64,000 nucleotides of DNA from Terriglobia bacterium (GCA_020073215.1 JAIQFO010000006.1:1-64000); one strand, 5' to 3'. Positions 44,734-54,374 are shown, counted from the stretch's first letter. Translations and numbers: made by a program. The notes: a model not told the origin generated them from the letters alone.

Positions 44734-44931
44734 CCTGTCACCCTGAGCGGAGGTGGCCGCGTCCGAAGGGAGCGGCCGCCGGAGTCGCAGGGCCCCTATT
44801 CCGCCCGTGGTCCCTCTCCTGCGATGCATGGCGCAGTGTTTGCAGAAAAGAAAGAACGAAGCGGGGGGGTGCTTCGACTCCGGGAGAGGGTCCGCCATGC
44901 GGACCCTCTCGCTTCGCTCAGCACGACAGGA
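44734..44931. repeat. Long imperfect inverted repeat of the CTGTCATCCTGAGCGAAG class with inner hairpins
   Basis: TCCTGTCACCCTGAGCGGAGG ... CGCTTCGCTCAGCACGACAGGA; inner GAGAGGGTCCGC-CAT-GCGGACCCTCTC (44884-44910). Confidence 0.7.
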
Positions 44932-45089
44932 CCGATAACCCACGGCAAAGATAATTCCACGCGATCACGGTCCTAGCACTCTGGGGAAGGCCCGCTTTAA
45001 TACGCTGCCCAAAACCGAATTCGTCCCGTTACCTCAGTTACCTTCCGGTCGTTCTGAACCGCAAGATACGCTGCTAACGGAGGTCAACC

Positions 45090-45440
45090 ATGCGACGCCG
45101 TACCGCTGCCGCGCTCCTGGCCCTACTTTTGGGAGCGGCCGCATTCTCCCCATCCTTGGCCCTGGCGCAAGACTCTTCCACTCAAAACCAGACGGAAACC
45201 AAGCGGAAGATTGTGAACAAAGTGGTCCCAGCGTATCCAGATCTAGCCCGCAAGATGCATCTCAGTGGAACCGTCAGAGTGGAAGTTGTAATTGCGCCCG
45301 GCGGAAAAGTGAAGACGACTCAAGTGATTGGCGGCAATCCCGTGTTGGCACAATCCGCGGTGGATGCCATCGAGCACTGGAAATGGACACCGGCGTCGCA
45401 GGAAACCCAAGAACTGATCGAACTCAGTTTTCACCCCTAG
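45090..45440 (+). CDS. Periplasmic TonB C-terminal-domain protein (copy 1)
   Basis: Signal peptide then KVVPAYPDLARKMHLSGTVRVEVVIAPGGKVKTTQVIGGNPVLAQSAVDAIEHWKWTPA. Confidence 0.85.
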   Translation: MRRRTAAALLALLLGAAAFSPSLALAQDSSTQNQTETKRKIVNKVVPAYPDLARKMHLSGTVRVEVVIAPGGKVKTTQVIGGNPVLAQSAVDAIEHWKWTPASQETQELIELSFHP

Positions 45441-45598
45441 GAACCTGCAGCACAAGTGACAGGCAACTCCGGGCCTTTTAACCAGCACCGCTTGAGTGCT
45501 GTTCTTGTACTTTATGCCAAAAGCGAATTCGTGCCGTTACTTCGGTCACTTTTCTAAGCTCCCGACCGAGCGGTAGGCTAGTCGCGGTGAGGTTACTC

Positions 45599-45934
45599 AT
45601 GCGAAGTCTTGCCGCAACCGCGCTCCTGGCGTTATTTTCGGGAGCGGTTGTATTGTCCCCATCTTTCGCCCACACTCAAGATCAGCCGGAAGCCAAGCGC
45701 AAGATTGTGAACAAAGTGCTCCCGGTGTATCCAGAGTTAGCGCGCAGAATGCAAAGCGTTGGAACTGTCAGGGTGGAAGCCGTCGTGGCACCCAACGGAA
45801 AATTGAAGTCCACCACGGTGCTGGGCGGCAACCCGGTGTTGGCACTCGCTGCGGTCGATGCCATCGAAAAATGGAAATGGGCGCCGGCTCCTCAGGAAAC
45901 CAGAGAAATCATAGAACTCAATTTCCATCCCTAG
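45599..45934 (+). CDS. Periplasmic TonB C-terminal-domain protein (copy 2, tandem paralogue)
   Basis: KVLPVYPELARRMQSVGTVRVEAVVAPNGKLKSTTVLGGNPVLALAAVDAIEKWKWAPA. Confidence 0.85.
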   Translation: MRSLAATALLALFSGAVVLSPSFAHTQDQPEAKRKIVNKVLPVYPELARRMQSVGTVRVEAVVAPNGKLKSTTVLGGNPVLALAAVDAIEKWKWAPAPQETREIIELNFHP

Positions 45935-46004
45935 GCGGGCGCCCCGCTTCTCGCGCTTTTCGATTGGGCTGTGTGTTTGCACGCTCCGCCATCCCGGTGA
46001 GTAA

Positions 46005-47300
46005 CTACTGCGCGCCAACCGCCGCCTCACCTGACTTATAAACCTTCCCATCCTTCATCACAAACTCGACCTGCTCCAGCAAGCGGATGTCCTTCAGCGG
46101 ATCCCCGCTCACCGCAATCAAGTCCGCATACTTCCCCGCCTTGATCGACCCCACTTCGTTCGCATGTCCCAGCAGGTCCGCCGCACTCGAAGTCGCTGCC
46201 TGAATCGCCTGCATCGGCGTCATCCCGTACTTCACCATGAACACAAACTGCTTGCCGCTCGTCCCGTAGGGGCATACGCCCGCATCGGTACCGAAGGCCA
46301 TCTTCACGCCCGCTCGCACCGCTTTGCCGAAGTTATCGCGCTGCACCTGCGCCAGTCCAACCTCGTGCTGCAGGAAGTCCACCGGAGTCTGTCCCGTCTT
46401 TCCGCCCGCCTGGATGCATTCATCGTCGTAAATATCCATCACCACATAGGTGCCATGCTGTTTCGCCAGCGCGATCAGGTCGCCATCCAAATATTCCGCG
46501 TGTTCCACCGAGGCCGCGCCCGCCAGAATCGCATTCCGGATTCCCTCCGCCGCATGAGCATGCACAGCTACCCGCAATCCGAAGCGGCGTGCTTCATCCA
46601 CTCCCGCCTGCAACTCCTCCTCCGTAAACTCAATCGACGCCGGATTACTCCCATGTGTCAGCACCGCTCCGGTCGACAGCATCTTGATCAAGTCCACGCC
46701 GTCGTGCGCGAGCAACCGCACCTTCTGCCGCACTTCCCACGGACTGTTCGCCTCGCCGTAATGCAAGTCCCACGGCAACTGAATATCCGGAGCCTGTCCC
46801 GTCATAGCTCCCGCGCCGCCGGTAATGGTGATGTAAGCTCCCGCCACAAACATCCGCGGACCGATGACATCTCCCCGCGCAATCGCATCCCGCAGCGCGA
46901 TATCGTTCAAAGCCCGATACGTCCCCACATCCCGCACCGTAGTGAATCCCGAAAGCAACATCGCCCGCGCATTCGGAACCGACTCCAGCGCAATCTGCGA
47001 CGCCGTCTTCCGCAGCACATTAAACGGTTCTCCGTCCCCCTGCCCATCTGCCACATGCGTGTGACAATCAATCAGCCCCGGCAACACGGTCTTATCCGAA
47101 AGATCGATCACCTTCGCATCCGTCGGAAGCGCCAGTTCTTTCCCCACCGCCTGAACCTTGCCATCCTTAATCATGATCACCTGATTCGTCAGCACCGTTC
47201 CCGAATCCGGATCAATCAGCCGCCCCGCCCGAACCACCGTAACCTGCGCTCCCGCCAACTGCACGAGCGCTGCGACAAATATCAAAACAATGTTTTTCAA
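46005..47300 (-). CDS. Exported amidohydrolase family protein
   Basis: Signal peptide; LPGLIDCHTHVADG, VAVHAHAAEGIRNAI, FGTDAGVCPYG, KAGKYADLIAVSGDPLKDI. Confidence 0.92.
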   Translation of the reverse strand: MKNIVLIFVAALVQLAGAQVTVVRAGRLIDPDSGTVLTNQVIMIKDGKVQAVGKELALPTDAKVIDLSDKTVLPGLIDCHTHVADGQGDGEPFNVLRKTASQIALESVPNARAMLLSGFTTVRDVGTYRALNDIALRDAIARGDVIGPRMFVAGAYITITGGAGAMTGQAPDIQLPWDLHYGEANSPWEVRQKVRLLAHDGVDLIKMLSTGAVLTHGSNPASIEFTEEELQAGVDEARRFGLRVAVHAHAAEGIRNAILAGAASVEHAEYLDGDLIALAKQHGTYVVMDIYDDECIQAGGKTGQTPVDFLQHEVGLAQVQRDNFGKAVRAGVKMAFGTDAGVCPYGTSGKQFVFMVKYGMTPMQAIQAATSSAADLLGHANEVGSIKAGKYADLIAVSGDPLKDIRLLEQVEFVMKDGKVYKSGEAAVGAQ

Positions 47301-47345
47301 AGTCCCCCCAAGTTAGAGGCCAGAATTGCACCGCCGTCCCCTGTG

Positions 47346-47379
47346 CTCCGGAGCCTGCCCTGAGCGAAGTCGAAGGGTG
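47346..47379 (+). repeat. 34-bp CCTGCCCTGAGCGAAGTCGAAGGG-type element interrupting another repeat
   Basis: CCCCTGTG|CTCCGGAGCCTGCCCTGAGCGAAGTCGAAGGGTG|CCCCCCGTGGTT versus uninterrupted CCCCTGTGCCCCCCGTGGTT at 6801-6820. Confidence 0.8.
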
Positions 47380-47425
47380 CCCCCCGTGGTTCAAGCCTTC
47401 TCCGCGTACTCCGCGCCCTCTGCGG

Positions 47426-48562
47426 TCAAATCTCACCGCGAGCGCCCGCCTCTAGTCCCAACCCGCTCTTCAAATCCGCCGCCAGCAACCGATGAAACAA
47501 CTGCTCCCCCGCTTCCCGCCGCACCGAAAGCCGTCCCGCTCCGTAAGCCCGCGACTTCAGCCCTCGCTGCACTGCCTCACAGATCCCCAAGTCCTCATCC
47601 TGCACCCGATTCCCCACCGCCACGCTCTGCTCGTTATAAGCGCGCGCCGCCTCGCTCACGTCGCTGAAGTAGAAATCAAAAACCACCCGGCAATGATCCA
47701 CATCAATCGGAATCACCAGATTCGTATCCAGATAACCCTCGTAGCAGTTGAACATGAAATTCGGATGCAGCCAGAAATACCAGGCCCGGTCGCCGCGCCG
47801 CGTTGTACCCGTAGCCGCATCTTCATCCGAGCTCACCATCGGACTGGACTGCAAGCAATACCGGTCTTCATTCTCGATCGTATACTGTTTGTAATCCAGC
47901 ACCGAACTAAGTCCCTTATGCAGGTGCGGGACGTGATAGCCACCGTCCAGATAGTTATCGACGAATACTTTCCAGTTACAGTCGATGTCATAACTCTTAC
48001 TTGTAAAGTAGTGCAGCTTACTCAACCCCAGCGGCGCCACGCGCTTCACCAATCCACCAAGAAACTCTGCCAGCGGAGCTGCGTCCGCGTCCAGATTCAC
48101 AAACACAAACTTCTCCCACGACTCGACCTTTACTGGGACCAGCCCGTGGTCCTTGCGGTCAAAGTTCTTCACCCCGTCGAACTCGGGCATACCCTTGAGC
48201 GTTCCATCCAGCCCGTAATTCCATCCGTGATACGGACAATGCAAAATCGAAGCCTGCCCGCACGGTTCGGTCACCACCGCCGCCGCATGATGCCGGCAAA
48301 CGTTATAAAACGCCCGCAGCACCCCATCGTTTCCGCGGACCGCCACCAGCGGCTCACCCGCTACTGTCGCGGTCACAAACTGTCCTGGCTTCCCCACCTG
48401 GTCCACTCGCCCCAGCACCTGCCAGGTCCGCGAGAAGACCGTCTGCCGTTCCAGTTCCGCAATCCGCGCATCCACATACCATGGCGCCGGGATGGTCGAC
48501 GCTTCGGGCAAGGGGGCCGCGTCGTCATAACTGGCAACAATCTGCCCCACGCCCACCTTCAT
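47426..48562 (-). CDS. Rieske [2Fe-2S] ring-hydroxylating oxygenase alpha subunit (choline-monooxygenase-like)
   Basis: Rieske CRHHAAAV...CPYHGWNYGLDGTLKG; mononuclear iron region DNYLDGGYHVPHLHKG. Confidence 0.9.
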   Translation of the reverse strand: MKVGVGQIVASYDDAAPLPEASTIPAPWYVDARIAELERQTVFSRTWQVLGRVDQVGKPGQFVTATVAGEPLVAVRGNDGVLRAFYNVCRHHAAAVVTEPCGQASILHCPYHGWNYGLDGTLKGMPEFDGVKNFDRKDHGLVPVKVESWEKFVFVNLDADAAPLAEFLGGLVKRVAPLGLSKLHYFTSKSYDIDCNWKVFVDNYLDGGYHVPHLHKGLSSVLDYKQYTIENEDRYCLQSSPMVSSDEDAATGTTRRGDRAWYFWLHPNFMFNCYEGYLDTNLVIPIDVDHCRVVFDFYFSDVSEAARAYNEQSVAVGNRVQDEDLGICEAVQRGLKSRAYGAGRLSVRREAGEQLFHRLLAADLKSGLGLEAGARGEI

Positions 48563-49269
48563 GCTTTCTTCCCCTTACCTTGTACTTTCTCCGACCCAAT
48601 CGCCCGCCGCAACAACTCCACAAACTGTTCGATCCGCGCTTCTTTCTCCTCCGGGACCGGTCCGGATTTCCGGAACAATCCCGGATCCAGTTCCTCGGTG
48701 AGCAACGCATCCTGAAAGCGGTCGATCGTCCACTCCAGGATCGATCCGATCATGTCCACATCCAGGTCCGGCCGCAACTCTCCCCGCTTGACGCCGAAGG
48801 CCACAAAGTCACGCCAGCCGTATGGATCCTCCGCCACCAGGAACCGGTTGATCTCCCGCCGCAGCGCCAGATCCGTCCCATAATTCCCCACCAGATAAAT
48901 CCGGTAGGACGACCAGTTATCCCGCACCATATTTTCCGTGCGCCCCAGCCAGTAGCGCAGCACTTCAAAAAATCCGCGCTCCTGCGCCGCCGCGGGAGCC
49001 TGCATGTACTTGGGAAACGATTGCACCGCCTTTTTGTAAGCTTCGAAGAACAAACCGTCCTTGCTCTTGAAGTGCTGGAACACCGAGCCCTTGGCAATGC
49101 CCAACTGCGCCGCGATATCTTCCACCCGCGCCGCGCTGTACCCGCGCTCGGCAAAATGCCGGATCGCGGCTTCGACTATCCGCGCCCGTTTCGCTTCCGA
49201 GCGCGGACGCGGCTTCCCGTCCCGCCTCATTTGCGTTGGTTTCGCCAGACTGGTTGTGATTCCTTCCAT
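48559..49269 (-). CDS. TetR family transcriptional regulator
   Basis: ARIVEAAIRHFAERGYSAARVEDIAAQLGIAKGSVFQHFKSKDGLFFEAY; ATGA overlap with the Rieske gene. Confidence 0.93.
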   Translation of the reverse strand: MEGITTSLAKPTQMRRDGKPRPRSEAKRARIVEAAIRHFAERGYSAARVEDIAAQLGIAKGSVFQHFKSKDGLFFEAYKKAVQSFPKYMQAPAAAQERGFFEVLRYWLGRTENMVRDNWSSYRIYLVGNYGTDLALRREINRFLVAEDPYGWRDFVAFGVKRGELRPDLDVDMIGSILEWTIDRFQDALLTEELDPGLFRKSGPVPEEKEARIEQFVELLRRAIGSEKVQGKGKKA

Positions 49270-49290
49270 GGCCCACCCCTTCGCGACTCT

Positions 49291-49305
49291 TTGACCGCCG
49301 GTCAA
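49291..49305. promoter_or_regulatory. Palindromic candidate TetR operator TTGACC-GCC-GGTCAA
   Basis: Perfect 6-bp dyad 22 bp upstream of the TetR start codon. Confidence 0.7.
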
Positions 49306-49389
49306 CAAAACATACAGCACTCCGGAAGCATTTTTCAATGCCTTTTTTACGGGCTTTGGTCACTTTCTTGTACTGGACCCCGCGTTGTT

Positions 49390-49404
49390 TTGACCATAGG
49401 TCAA
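49390..49404. promoter_or_regulatory. Second candidate operator TTGACC-ATA-GGTCAA
   Basis: Identical half-sites and spacing to 49291-49305; centre-to-centre 99 bp. Confidence 0.65.
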
Positions 49405-49532
49405 CCGCATGCCAAGCCGCCCAAAATCGCAGCAATACGTGTTTCGCATCCGGGCCACACTCTACCGGGGCCAAAAATACTTAGTCCTGAAAGGAAGGAC
49501 CGACCTCTAAGAAAGGCGAAAGGAAATTCCAA

Positions 49533-50039
49533 ATGTCCGAAACCGCTCAGCAGTACACCCAACGCATCCTGGCCAACGCCGAGGGACAGGATCCGGTTAA
49601 ACTCCAATCCGGCACCAATAAGAAACTAACTCGTCTGGTCAAAGGCCTCTCCGCTGCCAAACTCCGCAAGCGCCCCGCGCCCGACAAGTGGTCAATCGCC
49701 GAAATCCTGGCCCACCTCGCCGACGTCGAAATCGTCATCGGCTGGCGCATGCGGTCCATCCTCGGAGCCCCGGGAACCCCCGTTCAAGCCTACGATCAGA
49801 ACGCCTGGGTCATTGCCGGACATTACGACAAACGCGATCCGCGTGAGTCCCTCGAACTGCACCGCGCCGTACGCGTAGCGAATCTTGCGCTCCTCAAGTC
49901 GCTTTCCCCCGATCAATGGAAGCTCTACGGCCAGCACTCCGAGCGCGGACAGGAATCGATCGAGCATATCGTCCGCATGGTAGCCGGACACGACGTCAAC
50001 CATATCCAGCAAATCGAGCGCATCCTGGGATCGAAGTGA
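49533..50039 (+). CDS. DinB-family protein
   Basis: KWSIAEILAHLADVEIVIGWRMRSIL...GQESIEHIVRMVAGHDVNHIQQIERI. Confidence 0.85.
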   Translation: MSETAQQYTQRILANAEGQDPVKLQSGTNKKLTRLVKGLSAAKLRKRPAPDKWSIAEILAHLADVEIVIGWRMRSILGAPGTPVQAYDQNAWVIAGHYDKRDPRESLELHRAVRVANLALLKSLSPDQWKLYGQHSERGQESIEHIVRMVAGHDVNHIQQIERILGSK

Positions 50040-50074
50040 GGGCAGAGGGCAGATTGTAGAGGTGAAAACCGGTA

Positions 50075-51031
50075 CTAGCGGTCGGCCAATTCTTGCAGGG
50101 GTTTCATCAGGGGCGGGGCGGCGGGCTTGGTGGCGCGGGTGGCGGTGATCACAATCACGCTGACCAGCACCAGAAGCGTTCCGAGCAGAGTTCTCGGGCC
50201 CACGGTTTCTCCGCCGAGAAAATAGCCGACGATCACAGCTACGACCGGATTGACGTACGCGTAGGTACCAACCTTGGTTGGCGATTCGTGATGGATAAGC
50301 CAGACGTAGGCGGTGAATCCGACGATGGAGCCGGCGACAATCAAGTAGGCGAGTGCGAACCACGCGCCGCGTGACACTGTTTGCATGTGGAATCCGCGAA
50401 ACTCTCCGAAGATGGCCGCGGCCAAGGCAAGCAAGATTCCTCCTACCAGCATCTGCGCTCCGGAACTCATGGCTTTTGAAGTCGGCAGCGTCAGCTTGCG
50501 AGTAAGAACGGAAGCGACGGACCAGCTCATGGCAGCGACCACCAGAGCCACTGCGCCGCGAGGATCGATCGGGACTTCGCCCAAGCCGAGCGAGCGGCTG
50601 ACCAGAACCGATACCCCGCCGATCCCGACCAAAAGGGCGAACGCGAGCCGCAACGTGAGGCGCTGCGAGCGCAGGAAAACGATCTCCGAAAGCGCCATGA
50701 AAGCCGGGATGGTCGCCAGCATGACGGCGGCAATTCCCGAAGGCACGCGTTGTTCGGCCCAGAACAGCAGGCCGTAATCGAACACGAAAATGCAAATCGC
50801 GAGAACGGAAGCGGAGACCCACTCGCGGCGCGACGGCGACGGAGTACCCTTCAGCCGCAACCATCCAAAGAGCACGATTCCAGCAATGAAGAAACGCATG
50901 CTCGCAAGAAGAAGCGGCGGAACTTCACGCACCCCCACGCGGATGGCCAGGAAGGTCGAGCCCCACACAAAATAAATGATGGAGAACGCCAGCACGGTCT
51001 TCCATGCCGGCGGACTAACCGTGGCTTCCAT
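50075..51031 (-). CDS. EamA/DMT family transporter (YedA-like)
   Basis: IIYFVWGSTFLAIRVGVREVPPLLLASMRFFIAG...; repeated TM segments. Confidence 0.9.
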   Translation of the reverse strand: MEATVSPPAWKTVLAFSIIYFVWGSTFLAIRVGVREVPPLLLASMRFFIAGIVLFGWLRLKGTPSPSRREWVSASVLAICIFVFDYGLLFWAEQRVPSGIAAVMLATIPAFMALSEIVFLRSQRLTLRLAFALLVGIGGVSVLVSRSLGLGEVPIDPRGAVALVVAAMSWSVASVLTRKLTLPTSKAMSSGAQMLVGGILLALAAAIFGEFRGFHMQTVSRGAWFALAYLIVAGSIVGFTAYVWLIHHESPTKVGTYAYVNPVVAVIVGYFLGGETVGPRTLLGTLLVLVSVIVITATRATKPAAPPLMKPLQELADR

Positions 51032-51462
51032 AGGAAATAGATCGTCGGCGGGGCTGCGGGGACGCAGAGATTTTCAGTCCGCCATCCTTCAATGGAATCC
51101 GCCAGACTGGCCTGGCACGCCTTGCTTTCGGACCAGGCAAGACGTTTCGGTTGCGCTACGCCATCTTCGTAATTTCCGGTTTGCCCGTGACTCGCCCGCA
51201 ACCCGCAGCAAGCAGCAAAGGAATTCCCGACTTCCCATAGCTTCGCGGCGCGATCTCCTCTTATCCCGCCCTTCCCGGCCCTTCCAACGAGAAATGCGAT
51301 CATGCCGCACGTACCGGCACGTGGCGGAACGACTCCCCAGAAGAGTCAAGGCTGAAGGCTCAGCACTGGTCAGTGCGGCAATCCAACGCGGCGCAGCAAG
51401 TCTTCAAACCGAGGGTCGCTCCTCAGCGAGTCGAATCGGGGATCCACCCCGATAAAAGGCAT

Positions 51463-53304
51463 TCAATCTGAGCGGTCACGATAGCCTCGCTCCAGTGAGG
51501 TCAGCGCTCGCTCCTTATCTCCAAGCACGGCATAAAGGCCGCCTAAATTCACTCCGCAAATGTAGCGTTGCGCAGCCTGTCGTTCGATCCGCTGCAGCAA
51601 TTCCTCGGCCTTATCCTTTCTTCCGGCGAGCGCAAAGGCAGCTGCGACATGAGAGATCGTGACTGGATTCGAAGTGGACCTCGCGATTCGATCAGCCGCA
51701 TCAATCGCCTCTGCCGACCGGCCGAGCTCTGCCAACGCCAGCGGGAGAGCACTTTCGTCCGTCTGTGTAGATCTTTGCGCCGCCTCGATCGCTTGATCAT
51801 ATCGCCGCAGTTCGAACAGGTATAACGGCAAGGCTCCGTGCGCTACCGGCAGCAGAGGATCCAACTCCTGGGCGCGACGGAGTTCGCGAATGGCGTCATC
51901 CCCACGGTTTTGCGTTTGCAAGTACTCCGCGTACCCGGCATGGGCCGAGGAAAGGTTGGGATTCAGTTCTAGCGCGCGGCGGAATTCTCGTTCGGCACCG
52001 GCCCAGTCCCAGTCGAAACTAAGCTTAATCTTGCCGAGCGAAGCGTGCGCATCGGCGAGGGTTTCGTCGAGTTCTATCGCCCGCGCAGCGGCGGCTTTTG
52101 CCTGGGGCATCACGGCAAGCGGAGGCTTGTAAATCGTGCTTTGGTAGTAATAAGCCTCCGCAAGGCGCGCATACGCGATCGCATTGTCCGGTTCGCGGGC
52201 GAGTGCTTGTTGAAAATATTGGATCGCACTTTCAAGGCTTTCAGCGGTATTCTTCCGCAGTTCGTACACGCCGCGCAGATAAGCCTCAAGAGCGTCGGCA
52301 TTGACGATGCGCGCGCTTGCCAGCCGCGCTTGCTCCGGCATCGTCAGGGTCACTCCAACCCCGCGCGCAATTGCCTGCGCGATCTTCGCCTGCAGAATGA
52401 CTACATCGCGCAGGTCGCCCTCGAACTCCTCCGCCCACACCGACGACTGGTCGCGGATTCGAATGAGCTGCACGTTGACGCGTACGCGATTCCGGGCCCG
52501 CAGCACGGCTCCCTCCACCGCGTACTCCGCCCCGAGGTCGCGCCCGATATCGCTGATGGGCTTGCCGCTCTGTTTGTAGCGAACGGCCGAGGTGCGCGCG
52601 ATAACGCCGAGCCTGGCGGGCACGAGCCCGGATAACTGACTAGTGATCTCTTCTGTAAGGCCGGCACTGAAGTAGTCCTGCTTGGGACTGCCTAGATTAT
52701 CGAAGGGCAGGACAACGAGCATGCGTCGCGCCAGGTCTGCCGAAGCGGTCGTTGCGGGGACAGGAGAGCTGTGATCGCCAAGCAAAACAGCGCGCCAATG
52801 CAACGGAGTCGTGATTGCCAGCGTGCCGGCAAAGCCCACGATGATGGCCGCCACAACCGCGAGCCCGGTCCATAACAGCCGCTGCGAACCGTTCGGCCGA
52901 GCCGCCGCGTCGCGCCGCGTATCAGGCTCAATCTCATTACTGCTCGGCTCTGTTTGCCCGTTGTCGTTTTGAACGGGAGCGATGAAGCGGTACCCGTGCC
53001 GCGGGAGCGTCTCGATAAAGCGCGGCGTGTCGGCATCATCGCCCAGTGCCGCCCGAATTTGCCGGATGCACAGATTCAGTCCGTGCTCAAAATCAACAAA
53101 GGTGTCGGGACCCCAGATTTCGTTTTTGAGCTCTTCGCGTGTGACCAGTTGTGCGGGGCGCGTGGTGAGCAGGACAAGAACCTTCGCAGCCTGCGGGCGC
53201 AGCGCAGTTCTGTGCCCCGACTTACACAACTCGCCGCTGTGCAGGTCGAGTTCAAAGACGCCGAAATGCAACACGCCATCTTCCGGCGAAGGGGCCATAC
53301 TCAC
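51463..53304 (-). CDS. CadC-like transmembrane regulator: OmpR-type winged helix + TM + TolB-like domain + TPR
   Basis: FGVFELDLHSGELCKSGHRTALRPQAAKVLVLLTTRP...FVDFEHGLNLCIRQIRAALGDDADTPRFIETLPRHGYRFI; VLPFDNLGSPKQDYFSAGLTEEITSQL. Confidence 0.9.
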   Translation of the reverse strand: MSMAPSPEDGVLHFGVFELDLHSGELCKSGHRTALRPQAAKVLVLLTTRPAQLVTREELKNEIWGPDTFVDFEHGLNLCIRQIRAALGDDADTPRFIETLPRHGYRFIAPVQNDNGQTEPSSNEIEPDTRRDAAARPNGSQRLLWTGLAVVAAIIVGFAGTLAITTPLHWRAVLLGDHSSPVPATTASADLARRMLVVLPFDNLGSPKQDYFSAGLTEEITSQLSGLVPARLGVIARTSAVRYKQSGKPISDIGRDLGAEYAVEGAVLRARNRVRVNVQLIRIRDQSSVWAEEFEGDLRDVVILQAKIAQAIARGVGVTLTMPEQARLASARIVNADALEAYLRGVYELRKNTAESLESAIQYFQQALAREPDNAIAYARLAEAYYYQSTIYKPPLAVMPQAKAAAARAIELDETLADAHASLGKIKLSFDWDWAGAEREFRRALELNPNLSSAHAGYAEYLQTQNRGDDAIRELRRAQELDPLLPVAHGALPLYLFELRRYDQAIEAAQRSTQTDESALPLALAELGRSAEAIDAADRIARSTSNPVTISHVAAAFALAGRKDKAEELLQRIERQAAQRYICGVNLGGLYAVLGDKERALTSLERGYRDRSD

Positions 53305-53516
53305 CGCAAGGTTCCCTCTTGGGAAGTCGCGCGCATTATACGTCCAAAGGCGACCTCGTAGATGTGAGAAGTTAAGATACTCCGATTCAGCAACTTAGGC
53401 GCTCACCAACAACTAACCAACCGGCCCTTGATCCCCTTCTGCGCTTGCTCCATAGTCCGCTGCGTTCGGCACCAACCGAAATAACCAAGCCCAAATCGCT
53501 TGTACAAGGAGGCATT

Positions 53517-54374
53517 ATGAAGGGATCAAGGACTCAACACCTGAAGGCACGCGGAGCGGCCACTGCAGTGCTGATTTTGTTGCTGTTCGTATCGCTCGCA
53601 TCGGTTGCACCTGCGGCGGCGCAGAAAACACTCGACTACCCGAACGCCGCGGCTACCGTCGCCAGCGGTATCAACGATTCGGGAACCATTGTCGGCAATT
53701 ACTACAACAGCGATGGTTCTGAACACAGCTTTGTTTCCGACGGGCAAAGCTTCACCAACATCGACGTCCCCAAGGCCGTCTGGACCGAAGCTGCGGGCAT
53801 CAATCAGGGTGGCGACGTGGTCGGCTATTACGGCAATGTCGCCGACAGCCTGATGCACGGCTTCTTGCGCACCGCTGATGGAAAGTTTTCCACCATTGAT
53901 CGCCTGGGACGCTTCAACACTATGCCGTTAGGAATCAATTCTTCCCGCACCATCGTTGGCTGTATGCACAACCCGGGCACGATGCATGGCTGGGTGTGGC
54001 AGAACGGCGCCTTCGTTTCGCTCAGTCCCGCCTATGCGATGTATAACGCGATCAACGATGCCGGAACCATCGCCGGCTGGTATTACGCCGCCCCGGCCAG
54101 CATCCGCAGCTTCGTGTTGAGCGGCACGGGAAAGACGGATGTCGCTTTTCCCGGCTCGGCTGATACTGAGGCTTATGGCATCAACGACTTCGGGGCCGTG
54201 GTGGGCTGGTACGCTGGGGCGGGCACGAGCCACGGCTTCCTGTTAGAGAACGGCCAGTTCACAACCATTAACGTTGCCGGCGCGAACCTTACGCACGCGC
54301 TCGGAATCAATACCGCGGGCACCATCGTCGGCTACTTCAAGGACGCAAGCGGCTATCACGGCTTCGTTCTATAG
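53517..54374 (+). CDS. Exported HAF-repeat-containing protein
   Basis: Signal peptide; repeated GINDSGTIVGNYY / GINQGGDVVGYYG / GINTAGTIVGYFKD...HGFVL. Confidence 0.85.
   Translation: MKGSRTQHLKARGAATAVLILLLFVSLASVAPAAAQKTLDYPNAAATVASGINDSGTIVGNYYNSDGSEHSFVSDGQSFTNIDVPKAVWTEAAGINQGGDVVGYYGNVADSLMHGFLRTADGKFSTIDRLGRFNTMPLGINSSRTIVGCMHNPGTMHGWVWQNGAFVSLSPAYAMYNAINDAGTIAGWYYAAPASIRSFVLSGTGKTDVAFPGSADTEAYGINDFGAVVGWYAGAGTSHGFLLENGQFTTINVAGANLTHALGINTAGTIVGYFKDASGYHGFVL

Noticed and set aside
47492-49629. 407-aa and 382-aa plus-strand ORFs over the Rieske and TetR genes
   Set aside because: Pro/Arg/His-rich antisense frames; minus strand has clear family motifs.
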